64,000 bases of DNA from Streptococcus saliviloxodontae (GCF_016908655.1 NZ_JAFBEI010000005.1:1-64000), one strand, 5' to 3'; shown: positions 51,197 through 61,666, counted from the stretch's first letter. The notes: generated by a model from the letters alone, not told the origin. Made by a program: numbers and translations.

Positions 51197-53635
51197 TTAG
51201 CAGTATGAATAGCTGTATGAGTAGCTGTAGCTGCGGTAAGATGTTGGTTGGTAGCAGTTAGAATAGTTGTAAACTGAACTGTAACGTGAGTATGATGTTG
51301 TATAGCTAGAGTATGAGTAGCTATAAGCACGTGAGTATGATGTTGTATAGCAGTAGCTATAGCTTGGTGCTTGGTATGAGTAAGTGTATGATGTGTATGG
51401 TTTATAGCTATAATAGCAGTTATAGTTATAAGTTACAGGGTAGCAATAGCTTGGAGTTTGTGGATACTGAGGTGTTTGAGGTGTTGGTTTTTGTGGTGTT
51501 TGTTGCTCTTGTTGTTGAGGTCCTTTTGGATCAACTGGAACCACTGGAACATCATCCTCTACAAGACGGTAAACATTGATAACTTCAGTTGTACCTTCAA
51601 CAACTGTACCTACTGAGTTTTCTGCACGTTTTTCAAGACGGAAGTGACGTCCATCCTCAGTGTAAAGATCGCTTGCTTGATCTGATGTATCGTAAGGTGT
51701 ACCTACTTCTACATCACCACCTGTAATATCCAAGTTGCTAAGAACTTCACCATCTGTAGTGATGTCTTTTTCAATAACGTTACCATATTTAACAACTGGA
51801 GCTTTTTCGTAAATGTTTGTAACAACTGTAGTACCTTCAACAACTGTACCTACTGAGTTTTCACCAACACTTACAAGGTTGTAAACAGTACCATCTTCTG
51901 TCGTCAATGTTGCATCTTGAGCAGATGTATCATATTTTGAACCAACAACAACTTTACCACCAGTAACTGATGCTTCACTTAGAAGTGTACCGTCTGTTGT
52001 CACGTTACGCTCAATAACATCACCAACGATTTGTTCATAAACATAAGTTACAGTTGTAGTAGCACGGTTAAAATTACCTGTTGCATTTGAAGGCGTCTCA
52101 ACAAGACGGTAAGTGTCAAATGATTTAGCAGCAGTCTTATAGGCTTCGCCTTCTTTACCTGCGATTGGTGTTTCTGAATCAAGAATAACACCAGTTGTTG
52201 ATTTGTGAACAACTACAAGCTTACCAGTAAATGCGGCTTCTGCTGAGATGCTGTTACCGTAGATATTAGCATAAGCTTCTTTGTCAAGGTTTGTGTAAAT
52301 TAGTTTACCAGATGCGTCTTGAATTGTTAGGCTTGTATTGTTGATACCTACAATTTTTGAACCATCCGTACTGATTTCATCAGAACTTGGTGTATACTTA
52401 GCTGATAAAGTGATACCAAATTTATTAGTATGCTCAATGTTTGTCAATGATTTCAAGACAAGAGTTTCACCATCGTTAGAAACAACTTCAAATTTTGCCG
52501 TTTCAAGGTCGTTCAAAATGATATTGTTGTCATTAACAACAGTATCATCATAGTAACCACGTTGAGATGGTGTTGAGATAACATCTCCTACTTTATTTGT
52601 CAATGTTACCAAGGCTGTACCATCCACTTTAACAGTGATTGTTGAACCTTCTGTAACAGGTGATTTTGTGCTGTTGTATAGACCTACTGTAAACTGACCT
52701 TTTGTCAATGACAAACCATTGTTAGCTGAAGTCACAGAGTTAAATGGACTCTGAATGTTAGCTGTCGTTGATTTGATAGGTGTTTTGTTATAAGCAGCAA
52801 CAGCAACTTCGTTAGAGGCAACTGTCACTCCACCAATAGAAATTTTTGAAACGTAAGCATACTCAAGAGTTGAGATGAAGTGTGTGAAATATTGGTTTGT
52901 ATAACTGAAGCTATATTTTAAATCAACAACTTTCTCAGCTGCTTCGTTAAAGACAACTCGTAAAACAGTTGCTTTATCCATGCTTTCTGCAGAAAGAGCT
53001 GTATCGTGTTCGCTATCATTAGCAAGTGTATTATTTTGCTCTTCGCTATATGATGGTGTTGCTTCTGCAACTAATTCCATCTTACCGATAACTGTTCCAT
53101 CTTCCAATTTAACATCAGCATTTTTCAAACCACCTGAAGGAAGATTTTCCAAAGTGTACTCAATGTATTGACCAGCTTTAACAGCTTCTTTAACATCAGT
53201 TGTTACATTAACAGAAACACGTTGTTCTGTTGATGATACTTGGTTTGTAGTGATTGTAGCTGTTGTAGTGTTATCAACAACGTTATCTCCAGAAACTTCA
53301 ACTGGTTGGCCTTGAGTTGCTTCTTCAGTTGTAGCAGTTTCTGTTGCTGCAGCTGTCTCAGTTGTTGCAGCTGAAACTTCTGTTGTCGTTGTTTCTACTG
53401 CTTCTGTTGTCGCATCATCTTCAAACTCAACAAATTCACTTACTGTTTCCGCTTTATCGCTAACCCCAAGTGAAAGTGTTGTGCTATCGTCTGTTGTCAC
53501 TGTTTCATCTGCCGAAACAGTTGTTCCATTAAGCGATACTGCAAGTGCTCCAGAAAGCGCCAAAACACCAACAAGGCCGTAACCTTTAGCTTTTTTCAAA
53601 GTTCCAAACCCTTTTGTTTGTTTACTTGTTTTCAT
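51197..53635 (-). CDS. Secreted surface protein with MucBP-like repeats and Tyr/Ser/Cys-rich C-terminal tail
   Basis: 812 aa. Signal peptide KKAKGYGLVGVLALSGALAV ending VSADE, then a Thr/Glu/Val-rich spacer (to about 125), a large beta-rich domain (about 125-460) and three repeats of about 80 residues: one MucBP-like (LVVVHKSTTGVILDSETPIA) and two near-copies (ERNVTTDGTLLSEASVTGG and EKDITTDGEVLSNLDITGG). After a Pro/Gln linker the last 84 residues contain 30 Tyr, 23 Ser and 5 Cys (ends YSYSYSYSYC). There is no LPXTG or membrane anchor. The five cysteines are the only ones in the protein. Adhesion is likely; how it is attached is unknown. Confidence 0.82.
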   Translation of the reverse strand: MKTSKQTKGFGTLKKAKGYGLVGVLALSGALAVSLNGTTVSADETVTTDDSTTLSLGVSDKAETVSEFVEFEDDATTEAVETTTTEVSAATTETAAATETATTEEATQGQPVEVSGDNVVDNTTTATITTNQVSSTEQRVSVNVTTDVKEAVKAGQYIEYTLENLPSGGLKNADVKLEDGTVIGKMELVAEATPSYSEEQNNTLANDSEHDTALSAESMDKATVLRVVFNEAAEKVVDLKYSFSYTNQYFTHFISTLEYAYVSKISIGGVTVASNEVAVAAYNKTPIKSTTANIQSPFNSVTSANNGLSLTKGQFTVGLYNSTKSPVTEGSTITVKVDGTALVTLTNKVGDVISTPSQRGYYDDTVVNDNNIILNDLETAKFEVVSNDGETLVLKSLTNIEHTNKFGITLSAKYTPSSDEISTDGSKIVGINNTSLTIQDASGKLIYTNLDKEAYANIYGNSISAEAAFTGKLVVVHKSTTGVILDSETPIAGKEGEAYKTAAKSFDTYRLVETPSNATGNFNRATTTVTYVYEQIVGDVIERNVTTDGTLLSEASVTGGKVVVGSKYDTSAQDATLTTEDGTVYNLVSVGENSVGTVVEGTTVVTNIYEKAPVVKYGNVIEKDITTDGEVLSNLDITGGDVEVGTPYDTSDQASDLYTEDGRHFRLEKRAENSVGTVVEGTTEVINVYRLVEDDVPVVPVDPKGPQQQEQQTPQKPTPQTPQYPQTPSYCYPVTYNYNCYYSYKPYTSYTYSYQAPSYSYCYTTSYSRAYSYSYSSYTTSYSRYSSVYNYSNCYQPTSYRSYSYSYSYSYC

Positions 53636-53918
53636 AGTAGTCTCTCCTCTACTTCTATATAAAATATTAAATTTTCAAACTAGCTTGAGTTTCCTCAAAC
53701 TCAACGACACACGTGAACTGTTAAATTCACTAAAAATTATAGATCATAAAAGCTCTCCAACTTTACATGCTCTATATCTCTCCACTTCAATTTTTCCGTG
53801 AAGTTATCTATAAAATATATTATTACAAAAAATAAAAAAAATCAACCATTTTGGTTAAATTTTTTTATTTTTTAATATAAACTAATACTGTGCATAAAAA
53901 TCTAAACATATACTAATT

Positions 53919-55205
53919 TTATATATTTTTTTCTGTTATATCAGCGTTTTTTTTTAATGTGATGTTTACTTTTTTATCAATGATTGCAAATACTAAAAAA
54001 CTAATCATCAAGGTAGAATGTTCAAAGGTTGTTGTTAAAAAGAGGTATAACCACATCGTCGCAAAGATTAATCGATTTTTATCCATCTTCTGAATAGACT
54101 TACTAATCATATGCCAAAAGGCATAACCATAAATAGATATGAAGTAAAGGCCTCCTTCTGCCAATATGGTTGTAGGAGAATTGGTAAATCCTGTTGCAGA
54201 ACGCGCATACCTCACCTTACTCTTCAATGAGTTGACTAGACCCATATTACCATATCCAGAGCCGAATAAAGGATGATACTTCCAGGCTTTAAATCCAATA
54301 ACGTAATCTTCCATACGAGATGATCCAGAAGCACTACTCAATTTAGTTCCTAAGATATTATTCCCCAACAAAAGAACTCCTACAATTAAAACTGGTAATA
54401 CGAGAACGACAAGATTTAATTTTCTTCGACGTAAAAAGTGATAAATAGAGTCGAAAAAAATGTTTAAAGACAGACTCATAATCATCAACAGAATTCCGGT
54501 AACAGAGTAACTTGTCAAAATAGTGATTGCATATAGGGCAACTTTTCTTTTTTTTCTATTTCCTAATAGAAAGAAATCAATTAGAAACGCGATACTGAGA
54601 TGTAAACTATACATTGGAGCTTCTGCAAAAATACCAATATTTCTAAAAAAAACACGTCCTAAAAATTCAGCATCATTCTGCCACTGATAATAAACTCCAA
54701 AATAAGAAGTAATGAAACGGTCAGCTCCCCAAAAGATTCGTAACGTTCCTGTTGATGGAAAAATTCCTAAAATAGAACCAAACAACCAGAAAAACAAAGA
54801 GAGGACCGCAATTGTTGAGATGATCTTAGTATAAAGTGCTAATAACTCCCTAATTCTTCCTTCTTTAATATAAAACCAGACGTATAATATCAATAAAACT
54901 GGAAAAAGGAGAAATCGTTGTAAAAAACCAGAGTTTCCTTGAGCCGAAATCATGTAAAAGAGCCCCATATACATTCCCCATAACAAGATACTCATGAATA
55001 AAGAGGAACGAAAATACTTAATAATTCCTGGTAAGCTATAAAATACACGAAAGCCTAAAACAATATTAACCAACTGTAAGATATGAAAATCAGGTGAAGT
55101 AGCAACATAATAAACCGATTGAGTGCTCAAAACAATTAGCAGGATAACAAAAAAATCAAGTATTTTTGTGATATCAACAGAAAATTTTAATGTTTTTATT
55201 GACAT
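53919..55205 (-). CDS. Polysaccharide polymerase, Wzy/O-antigen-polymerase-like
   Basis: 428 aa with about 11 membrane helices and a large loop around residues 290-330 (GSSRMEDYVIGFKAWKYHPL, GSGYGNMG), typical of Wzy-type polymerases. It would join repeat units outside the membrane. Last gene of the polysaccharide cluster, 19 bp after a glycosyltransferase. Confidence 0.75.
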   Translation of the reverse strand: MSIKTLKFSVDITKILDFFVILLIVLSTQSVYYVATSPDFHILQLVNIVLGFRVFYSLPGIIKYFRSSLFMSILLWGMYMGLFYMISAQGNSGFLQRFLLFPVLLILYVWFYIKEGRIRELLALYTKIISTIAVLSLFFWLFGSILGIFPSTGTLRIFWGADRFITSYFGVYYQWQNDAEFLGRVFFRNIGIFAEAPMYSLHLSIAFLIDFFLLGNRKKRKVALYAITILTSYSVTGILLMIMSLSLNIFFDSIYHFLRRRKLNLVVLVLPVLIVGVLLLGNNILGTKLSSASGSSRMEDYVIGFKAWKYHPLFGSGYGNMGLVNSLKSKVRYARSATGFTNSPTTILAEGGLYFISIYGYAFWHMISKSIQKMDKNRLIFATMWLYLFLTTTFEHSTLMISFLVFAIIDKKVNITLKKNADITEKNI

Positions 55206-55223
55206 AATTCTTCAATCCTAGCC

Positions 55224-56285
55224 CTATTTTGCTAAGGCAGCTTTTAAATAATACCCCTTAGTCAAACGCTCAGATACTTGTTTTGTATTAAGTAACATAC
55301 GTTCATAATCGTCTTGAGATAAATCTGCAATGGCATCTGGGAGATCTTTTAAATCTGCAACTACAATACCAACACCATGTTCATTGACAAAATCTGCTAG
55401 AGCAGCTTCTTTCCATATTACAACAGGGATACCACACGACAAATATAGAGAAGTCTTATGAGGATTATTAAATCTGAGATAGTCTCCATACATTCCAGAA
55501 CATGTGTTAATGGTTTCACCATCCCAAACAAGTCCAAAACTACCTTCTAGATGATGTGGCAAGTCCTCTGGCATAAAAGAACCATGATAAGTAGCGTTAT
55601 TAGGTGCCATAGTCTCGTTAAAGTTAGCACCATATAGCTGAAAATGCATACCTGGGATGCTTTCCAAAGAAGCTAGATAACCAACCTTGCTGGCATCCAA
55701 ATTCCCAGCGATAATAGCCTCTTTCGCCAAGTCCTGTTTTTTTATTTCAAAATCACCCGGTAGTAGGTAATCAAATATCTCCAAAGAAACTAATTGTTGA
55801 GGCGAAACACCCTGCTCTTTCAAGTAGGTTACCATCTTTGGATTGTGGGCAATAACTTTAGTTGATGCTTTTAAAACAGACTTTTCCTCAAACTGAATGC
55901 GAAGTTTGTCCTTTAAACCACTTGATTGACGGTTAATGTATCGTAAACTCTCCAAATCATGAATAAGAAGGGTTACGATCACACCCTTTGCTGCTAATTG
56001 TTGAAGTAATTTTGAAGCTAAAATGTTCTTAGACATCAAAGGAAACTGGACAAGTAGCTCATCTCCTTTTTCAAGAATAGCTAGTTTCTTCTTCCAGATA
56101 CCATAATTCTTCCAGTTTTCAACGACAGACTGTACTGGACTTTGCTTCCCTTTAAATGGAATAACAATCTCTATATTTTGAAAACCTTCTTGCTCAAGAA
56201 TTGCTTCAACATCTGCACGCGCTTTATTAGCAGCATTCTTCATATTTTTCTCAGTGGGTTTTCTCTCCGTAATAAAATATCTCAC
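55224..56285 (-). CDS. Glycosyltransferase, galactofuranosyltransferase-like GT-B
   Basis: 353 aa. The pattern MRYFITERKPTEKNMKNAAN, VTLLIHDLESLRYINRQ and the C-terminal FNNPHKTSLYLSCGIPVVIW matches enzymes annotated as beta-1,6-galactofuranosyltransferases in streptococcal clusters. Sugar specificity is inferred. Overlaps the GT4 gene by 4 bp. Confidence 0.72.
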   Translation of the reverse strand: MRYFITERKPTEKNMKNAANKARADVEAILEQEGFQNIEIVIPFKGKQSPVQSVVENWKNYGIWKKKLAILEKGDELLVQFPLMSKNILASKLLQQLAAKGVIVTLLIHDLESLRYINRQSSGLKDKLRIQFEEKSVLKASTKVIAHNPKMVTYLKEQGVSPQQLVSLEIFDYLLPGDFEIKKQDLAKEAIIAGNLDASKVGYLASLESIPGMHFQLYGANFNETMAPNNATYHGSFMPEDLPHHLEGSFGLVWDGETINTCSGMYGDYLRFNNPHKTSLYLSCGIPVVIWKEAALADFVNEHGVGIVVADLKDLPDAIADLSQDDYERMLLNTKQVSERLTKGYYLKAALAK

Positions 56286-57436
56286 TTCTCTCTCCTCTCT
56301 ACTGCTTTTTGGTAAATAGCAATCAGCTGATTCAGATACTCAGCTCTATTAAATTGTTCATTGACAAATCGATAAGCGGCTTCTTGCTTGATATGAGATT
56401 CTTGTGCATTAAGAATAGCATACTCAATTTTATTGGCTAAATCACAGTGGTCAGAAGGAGTATAAAGGTAGCCATAAGCCCCCTCTTGTAGCAATTCACT
56501 CGTTCCTCCAGAATCTGCACCAATTACCAAACAACCTGAAAGCATGTTTTCCAAGGTAACACGCCCCATAGCCTCATGATGAGAACAAACTAGACCAATA
56601 TCTGACGACTTACGAAGTTCTCTCAAATCATCCGCATACTCGCTCAGACTAACAAAGTCTAATTGTTTCTCATCAATGTAACTGACCAATTTATCAAAAT
56701 AGTCTTTATCTGTAGGTGTCCCAATGATATCCAAATGAATCTGAATATCTGTTCGACTTTTTAAAAGCTCGACCGCTTTAATGGCATCAAGTTGACCTTT
56801 ACCTGGTACAATTCGTCCAGCTAAAATAAGTCTTACCGTGTCACCTGAAAATAGTGACGCTCTCTCTTCAAGTGGAATACGATACTTATCCTTATCAAGC
56901 ATATCGTAAATAACCTGAATTCTTTTCGATAAGGGAGCATATTTTTGAGCAACAGCATGTGACACCGCTATGACTTGATCTGCCTGCGATAGTAATTCTT
57001 CTTGACGCGATTCATTTTCAAGACATATACCATGATCTTCCCAAACAAAATCTCTCAAATGACAAATATAAGGGATATTAGCCATTTGAGCTGCTTCCAT
57101 ACCAACGCCCACAAGGTAAGAATTATTATGAACTAAATCAACAGATTCCTCTTTTAACCACTTGGCAATCCGACGACGGGACCAACGGTTCAATACGTTT
57201 TTCGAAAAAGTACGCCAGGCTGAATTACTGCCTTTAATCAGATTTCCATATCGAATCACCTTATAGCTAATCCCAAGTTCAACCAATCGCTCCTCTAGGA
57301 TTCCTGAACGCCCTAAGAGAACAACAGGCTCTACAGAAGAACTCTCTTTTAAGCCTGCCAACAGGTCTAGCAAAGATTGGTTAGCACCAGATAAGTTAGG
57401 AAGATGAGTCACAAATGCAACTTTTAATTTTGCCAT
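56282..57436 (-). CDS. Glycosyltransferase family 4
   Basis: 384 aa GT-B enzyme. N-terminal FVTHLPNLSGANQSLLDLLA, nucleotide-sugar site LILAGRIVPGKGQLDAIKAV and EAMGRVTLENMLSGCLVIGA with the EX7E-like pair. Donor and acceptor unknown. Starts 2 bp before the upstream stop region (licD-like gene). Confidence 0.85.
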   Translation of the reverse strand: MAKLKVAFVTHLPNLSGANQSLLDLLAGLKESSSVEPVVLLGRSGILEERLVELGISYKVIRYGNLIKGSNSAWRTFSKNVLNRWSRRRIAKWLKEESVDLVHNNSYLVGVGMEAAQMANIPYICHLRDFVWEDHGICLENESRQEELLSQADQVIAVSHAVAQKYAPLSKRIQVIYDMLDKDKYRIPLEERASLFSGDTVRLILAGRIVPGKGQLDAIKAVELLKSRTDIQIHLDIIGTPTDKDYFDKLVSYIDEKQLDFVSLSEYADDLRELRKSSDIGLVCSHHEAMGRVTLENMLSGCLVIGADSGGTSELLQEGAYGYLYTPSDHCDLANKIEYAILNAQESHIKQEAAYRFVNEQFNRAEYLNQLIAIYQKAVERREK

Positions 57437-57438
57437 GT

Positions 57439-58263
57439 TCAGTCCTCCTTAACCAGGCTAGTTCCATGCCAATTACGATCCGACTCAGGAGGTAACTGCT
57501 GATAGTCACCATACATCTGAACCAAGATTTTTTCATAATCTTTAGGTGCTTTCAAATAACAGTCCTCAAATGGTAGTTCTACCGTTTCAGCATAGTAGTC
57601 TTTCGGATAAACTTCCTTAAACCAATGCCCTCCCATCGGATTTCCAATACTTGGATTGTCTTCCAGATTCCAAGACATCAAAAATTTGTCAATACGTTTT
57701 AAAATAGCAGTCGTATTTAGATATTTTTGAACATTGGTTTTCATACCCAATGCAACAATATGTTTTTTCAAACCTGTATATGACTTATTGACATTGACCA
57801 ACTCATCAAAGCAAGAAAGATTTCGTAATCCTCTTAAAACATAGAGTGTTTTTTCCCAGTACCAACGTTTCAAAGGATTTTCCGGAACACCATCTAAAGG
57901 GAAAATATCAACCCATAATTGCTGAACTGTCTGATTACGTGTATGCTCTCGTCGTAAAGCATAGCGCGAATCTTGTATACGAATATAGGGGTAAATATAA
58001 TTTTCATCTGTCTGATAGTGATGGAGACTATAAGGTGGCTCAAGTTCCTCTTGAGCCACTTCTAAAAATCTTTGGTAATCTGATCTCTTCATTCCAAGAT
58101 CAAGGTCATCATCCCAAGGAATAAACCCTTGATGGCGAACAGCTCCCAGCAAAGTTCCCCCCATAATAACATAGGGAATATCATGCTTATCACAAATATC
58201 CAAAATCACCTTAGCCATCTCAAGCTGTTCCTTTTGGATCAATTTTAAATCTTCGCTTCTCAT
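57439..58263 (-). CDS. LicD-family phosphotransferase
   Basis: 274 aa. Signature YVIMGGTLLGAVRHQGFIPW followed by DDDLDLGMKRSDY. LicD proteins attach phosphate-linked groups (phosphocholine in pneumococcus) to glycans. No choline uptake or CTP-choline genes are here, so with the CDP-glycerol genes next door a glycerol-phosphate substrate is more likely (inference). Confidence 0.82.
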   Translation of the reverse strand: MRSEDLKLIQKEQLEMAKVILDICDKHDIPYVIMGGTLLGAVRHQGFIPWDDDLDLGMKRSDYQRFLEVAQEELEPPYSLHHYQTDENYIYPYIRIQDSRYALRREHTRNQTVQQLWVDIFPLDGVPENPLKRWYWEKTLYVLRGLRNLSCFDELVNVNKSYTGLKKHIVALGMKTNVQKYLNTTAILKRIDKFLMSWNLEDNPSIGNPMGGHWFKEVYPKDYYAETVELPFEDCYLKAPKDYEKILVQMYGDYQQLPPESDRNWHGTSLVKED

Positions 58264-58272
58264 CTCTCTCCC

Positions 58273-59433
58273 TTACTTACTAAACAACTTCTCTACACAC
58301 ATCTGTGTTGCTTGACCATGACTATGATCCATAAAGGACTTCTTAATTTGGGTCGTTAAAGCAGACTCCTTGACAATATCTAGTGATTTCAAATGAGAAA
58401 TGACTGCTGTCTCTTCTTCTAAAATAGGCTGCTCAAAAACATCTCTAGGCTCAAAATAACAGCCTCGTTCTTCTAAGTAAGCATCATAATCATAAGCAAA
58501 ATAAACAACTGGTTTCTCTAAAATAGCATAGTCAAACACAACAGAGGAATAATCTGTAATCAAAACATCAGCCACGATTAAAAGGTCATTCAAATCAGGA
58601 TAGCTTGAATAATCACGTAAAAATTCATTGTATTCTACTGACATTACTTCCGTCGTACGGCTGTGAGCGCGGAACAGAATAACGTAATCCTCTCCAAGTT
58701 CCTCTTGCCACTTTTTAAAGTCAGCTTCAATAGCAAGACCAAAGGTCTTACCCTTATCTTGACTATCACGCCAAGTAGGAACATATACGATAACTTTTTT
58801 ACCTTCTGGAATATCTAAAAGCTTTCTCAGTTCTTCTTTTTCTGCATCAGTTGCTTTGAAAAGACGGTCATTTCTAGGCATACCAACCTCTAAGAAACTC
58901 GTCTCAGGTGCTTTCAAAGCAGAAGAAAAGACCTGTTTATCGTACTCTCCAGAAACACATAAGTAATCTAGATCACGATAGTCATACTTAGCCGAATTAG
59001 GATCATCATTCCCAATTTTTTTGATCGCGACACCATGCCAAGTATTTAAAAAGACAGTACCTTTTTTCTTAAAGCGAAGGCCTCGCTCAATATTGATATC
59101 CGTTACCCAATACTTAGCTCTCAAACAGGTTATAAAGTAAGCTAAAGAATCAAGTTTTACTGTTTCCAATTGAAATTCTTCTGCCATTTTTGCAGGTTCA
59201 TCAAAAGCCCAAATGGTGCGGTAATTCGCATAAGCCTCTTGTGATTGCATATAATCATAGATATCTCTAGGGCTGCCACTAAAACTTTTACCTGTGTTCG
59301 GTACAAAAAGAACTAAATTATCATCTGTTTTGATAAAAAAGCCTAACATTCTTAAAAATAAGCTCCCCATGTGAACGTAAAGCCATTTGATCACATGGTT
59401 ATGCTTAATAAGATAGATTATTCTACTCTTCAT
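58273..59433 (-). CDS. CDP-glycerol glycerophosphotransferase (TagB/TagF-like)
   Basis: 386 aa. Family blocks FLNTWHGVAIKKIGND, VIVYVPTWRDSQDK, ILFRAHSRT and LITDYSSVVFDYAILEKPVV. The enzyme adds glycerol phosphate from CDP-glycerol to a glycan or polyol chain. Only the transferase domain is present (no N-terminal GT2). Directly after the CDP-glycerol-making gene. Confidence 0.87.
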   Translation of the reverse strand: MKSRIIYLIKHNHVIKWLYVHMGSLFLRMLGFFIKTDDNLVLFVPNTGKSFSGSPRDIYDYMQSQEAYANYRTIWAFDEPAKMAEEFQLETVKLDSLAYFITCLRAKYWVTDINIERGLRFKKKGTVFLNTWHGVAIKKIGNDDPNSAKYDYRDLDYLCVSGEYDKQVFSSALKAPETSFLEVGMPRNDRLFKATDAEKEELRKLLDIPEGKKVIVYVPTWRDSQDKGKTFGLAIEADFKKWQEELGEDYVILFRAHSRTTEVMSVEYNEFLRDYSSYPDLNDLLIVADVLITDYSSVVFDYAILEKPVVYFAYDYDAYLEERGCYFEPRDVFEQPILEEETAVISHLKSLDIVKESALTTQIKKSFMDHSHGQATQMCVEKLFSK

Positions 59434-59438
59434 TTCAC

Positions 59439-59834
59439 CTACATATTTAACAAATCTGACTTGATTTGAGTTGTACTAATTTCTGGTGTGCGGTCAAGAT
59501 AAACTACTTCAACACCTTCTTCTTCCAAAAAGTCAAATTCACCTTCCCAATCATTTCCCATAACAAAGGTATCGATATGATACTCATGGACATCTTCACG
59601 TTTTTGCTCCCATGATGTTTCTGGGATAACAAGGTCCACATAACGACAGGCTTCTACAAGAGCTTTACGTTGCTCATAAGTGAAGTAACATTTCTTCTTT
59701 TTTTCGTTCCAGTTGAATTCATCAGATGAAATCACAACAACTAGATAATCTCCCAAGGCTTTTGCTCGTTTAAGCAAGTTAATGTGACCATAGTGCATCA
59801 AATCAAAAGTTCCGTATGTAATAACGCGTTTCAT
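59439..59834 (-). CDS. tagD: Glycerol-3-phosphate cytidylyltransferase (TagD/GCT)
   Basis: 131 aa, full length. ITYGTFDLMHYGHINLLKRA carries the HxGH motif and PEISTTQIKSDL the ISTT signature. It makes CDP-glycerol from CTP and glycerol 3-phosphate for the transferase at 58273. Confidence 0.9.
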   Translation of the reverse strand: MKRVITYGTFDLMHYGHINLLKRAKALGDYLVVVISSDEFNWNEKKKKCYFTYEQRKALVEACRYVDLVIPETSWEQKREDVHEYHIDTFVMGNDWEGEFDFLEEEGVEVVYLDRTPEISTTQIKSDLLNM

Positions 59835-60020
59835 AGTATTTCTCTCCTTTAATTAAACTGCTAGGTTCCAGTAGCTCTCACCCTACTAAGACCTAACAGA
59901 CTACTATCTTTATTTTATTCAATTAATAAATAATATTTCTAGCTTGGTTATATGCTACCGTAAGTTAGTAGGTATCTCAACTAAAATGCTCAAAATATTA
60001 TAATTAACACATTTTTTCAT

Positions 60021-60050
60021 TTTCTCAGTTATCTCCAAATAACTGAGAAA
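60021..60050 (-). terminator. Stem-loop after the flippase gene
   Basis: Perfect 12-bp stem TTTCTCAGTTAT / ATAACTGAGAAA 17 nt past the flippase stop. It lacks a strong T-run, so termination may be partial. The 170 bp between it and tagD may hold a second promoter. Confidence 0.45.
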
Positions 60051-60066
60051 ACTCAGTTGCTATTCA

Positions 60067-61524
60067 TTATCTCTCCTTTCTTAATTTCTTCAAGTTTGAC
60101 GTTAAAGCTTCCATCATAAACTGATCCTTCAATAAAATCAGAACCAGCCCATAACTACTAAAGAATAAGATTGCAGTCCATACTAATCTCAAAAATAAAC
60201 TCAAATTTAAACTGTCTCGTAAAAGTAATGTCACAAGTACAGCCACTACAACAGCCGCAACCCATTTGAAAACCTGTAATTTTTTCAACAAAGGTATCAT
60301 CATATCGCGCAAGTAGTAGAGTTGAACCATAACAACAACAAATTCTGCAAAAGCACTGGCAAAAGCAGCTCCATTTGCACCAAATAAAGGAATGCTGACC
60401 ATATTGATAACAACATCCACCACCGCTCCTATAATAGTTGAATAAACAACTAATCGTTCTCGATGAGTCGGCACTAAAATTTGAATACCAGTTAGATTAG
60501 ATAACCCGATAAATAAAACCGCTGGCATAATCAACTGCATGGCTAAAACAGCAGGCAAGAAATCTCGACCAGATAAAAATAGAATACTATCTTTAGCCTC
60601 AATCATGAAATAAACCATCAAAGGCAAAGCAATAATAAAGATAAACTGCAAAGCTTTTTGAACTAAGCGATCAAATTCATCGTAACGTTTTTCCTGGTGA
60701 TAATAAGACAATCGAGGCAATAGAACGGTTCCCAAAGATGTAACGACACTAACTAAAATCGCTTTGATTTTTGTCGCTGCAGAATAATAGCCAACAACTC
60801 GATCACCCTTTATAAAACCTAGTAGAGTTGTATCTACATTCAAATAGATAGTTGATGAAACTGACAATAAAAAGAAAGTCAAAGTAGGTTTCAAATGTTG
60901 CCAAATATCTAAATCTCTAAAAGGTCTGAGTGGAATCATACGTCGAAGATTAATAAAGTTCATAAAGCTAGAACCAACTGCTGCAAAAACAGTAATTCCT
61001 CCATAACGGACATAATCATCACTCGTCTTCACTAATACCATCAATAATAGTAAAGAGATCACCTTGAATATGATTGATCTAATACTAATGTATGTGTAGC
61101 GTTCAAGCGCTTTATAAAGCCACTCGACACCTAACACATTAAAAACTAAGGTCGATGACATGATAAGATACAAAAACTTTTCTTGATTTAACTTATCAAT
61201 GCTAGCGACCGCAAGCACTAATGCTAAGATGGATAACAACATAACAAAACTGTTCAAGACAACAATCTCCTGAACAGTTTTGGCGAGTTTTTCTTTGTTA
61301 TCACGTACCTTAGCACAAGCCCTAATACCATAAGTTGGAATACCTAGCATCCCAATCATTGTAAAATAGGAAATAATTGAGGTGGCAAAATTTACCGTCC
61401 CAACACCATCTGCTCCCAATACCCTTGATGCATAAGGAAAACTAATCAATGGAAATAGGAAGTTTGATACTGTCAAAATAAAATTCATTATAAAATTCAA
61501 TTTGACAGAAGATACTTTAGACAT
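60067..61524 (-). CDS. Polysaccharide flippase (Wzx, MATE/RfbX family)
   Basis: 485 aa with 14 predicted membrane helices (starts FIMNFILTVSNFLFPLISFP, with the RfbX pattern YASRVLGADGVGTVNFATS). Moves lipid-linked repeat units across the membrane to the polymerase at 53919. 140 bp after the transferase gene, with a possible TATACT promoter in the gap. Confidence 0.87.
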   Translation of the reverse strand: MSKVSSVKLNFIMNFILTVSNFLFPLISFPYASRVLGADGVGTVNFATSIISYFTMIGMLGIPTYGIRACAKVRDNKEKLAKTVQEIVVLNSFVMLLSILALVLAVASIDKLNQEKFLYLIMSSTLVFNVLGVEWLYKALERYTYISIRSIIFKVISLLLLMVLVKTSDDYVRYGGITVFAAVGSSFMNFINLRRMIPLRPFRDLDIWQHLKPTLTFFLLSVSSTIYLNVDTTLLGFIKGDRVVGYYSAATKIKAILVSVVTSLGTVLLPRLSYYHQEKRYDEFDRLVQKALQFIFIIALPLMVYFMIEAKDSILFLSGRDFLPAVLAMQLIMPAVLFIGLSNLTGIQILVPTHRERLVVYSTIIGAVVDVVINMVSIPLFGANGAAFASAFAEFVVVMVQLYYLRDMMIPLLKKLQVFKWVAAVVVAVLVTLLLRDSLNLSLFLRLVWTAILFFSSYGLVLILLKDQFMMEALTSNLKKLRKER

Positions 61525-61666
61525 ACTCTCTCCAAATACTTCTAATTGCTACTACTTTATTTTATTAACATAGTATAAACTACTAGTGTACTATCATAAC
61601 TATAGTATATCACAACACATGATATTTTCAAATATTTTAATTTTTGAATTCAATTTCCTTGTGAAA

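Noticed and set aside
51313-51579. Plus-strand frame opposite the Tyr/Ser tail
   Set aside because: The repetitive SY codons read backwards as a long open frame; no ribosome site.
53838-53872. Possible terminator after the polymerase gene
   Set aside because: The stem is only four to five base pairs (AACC/GGTT) despite flanking T-runs; not strong enough to list.
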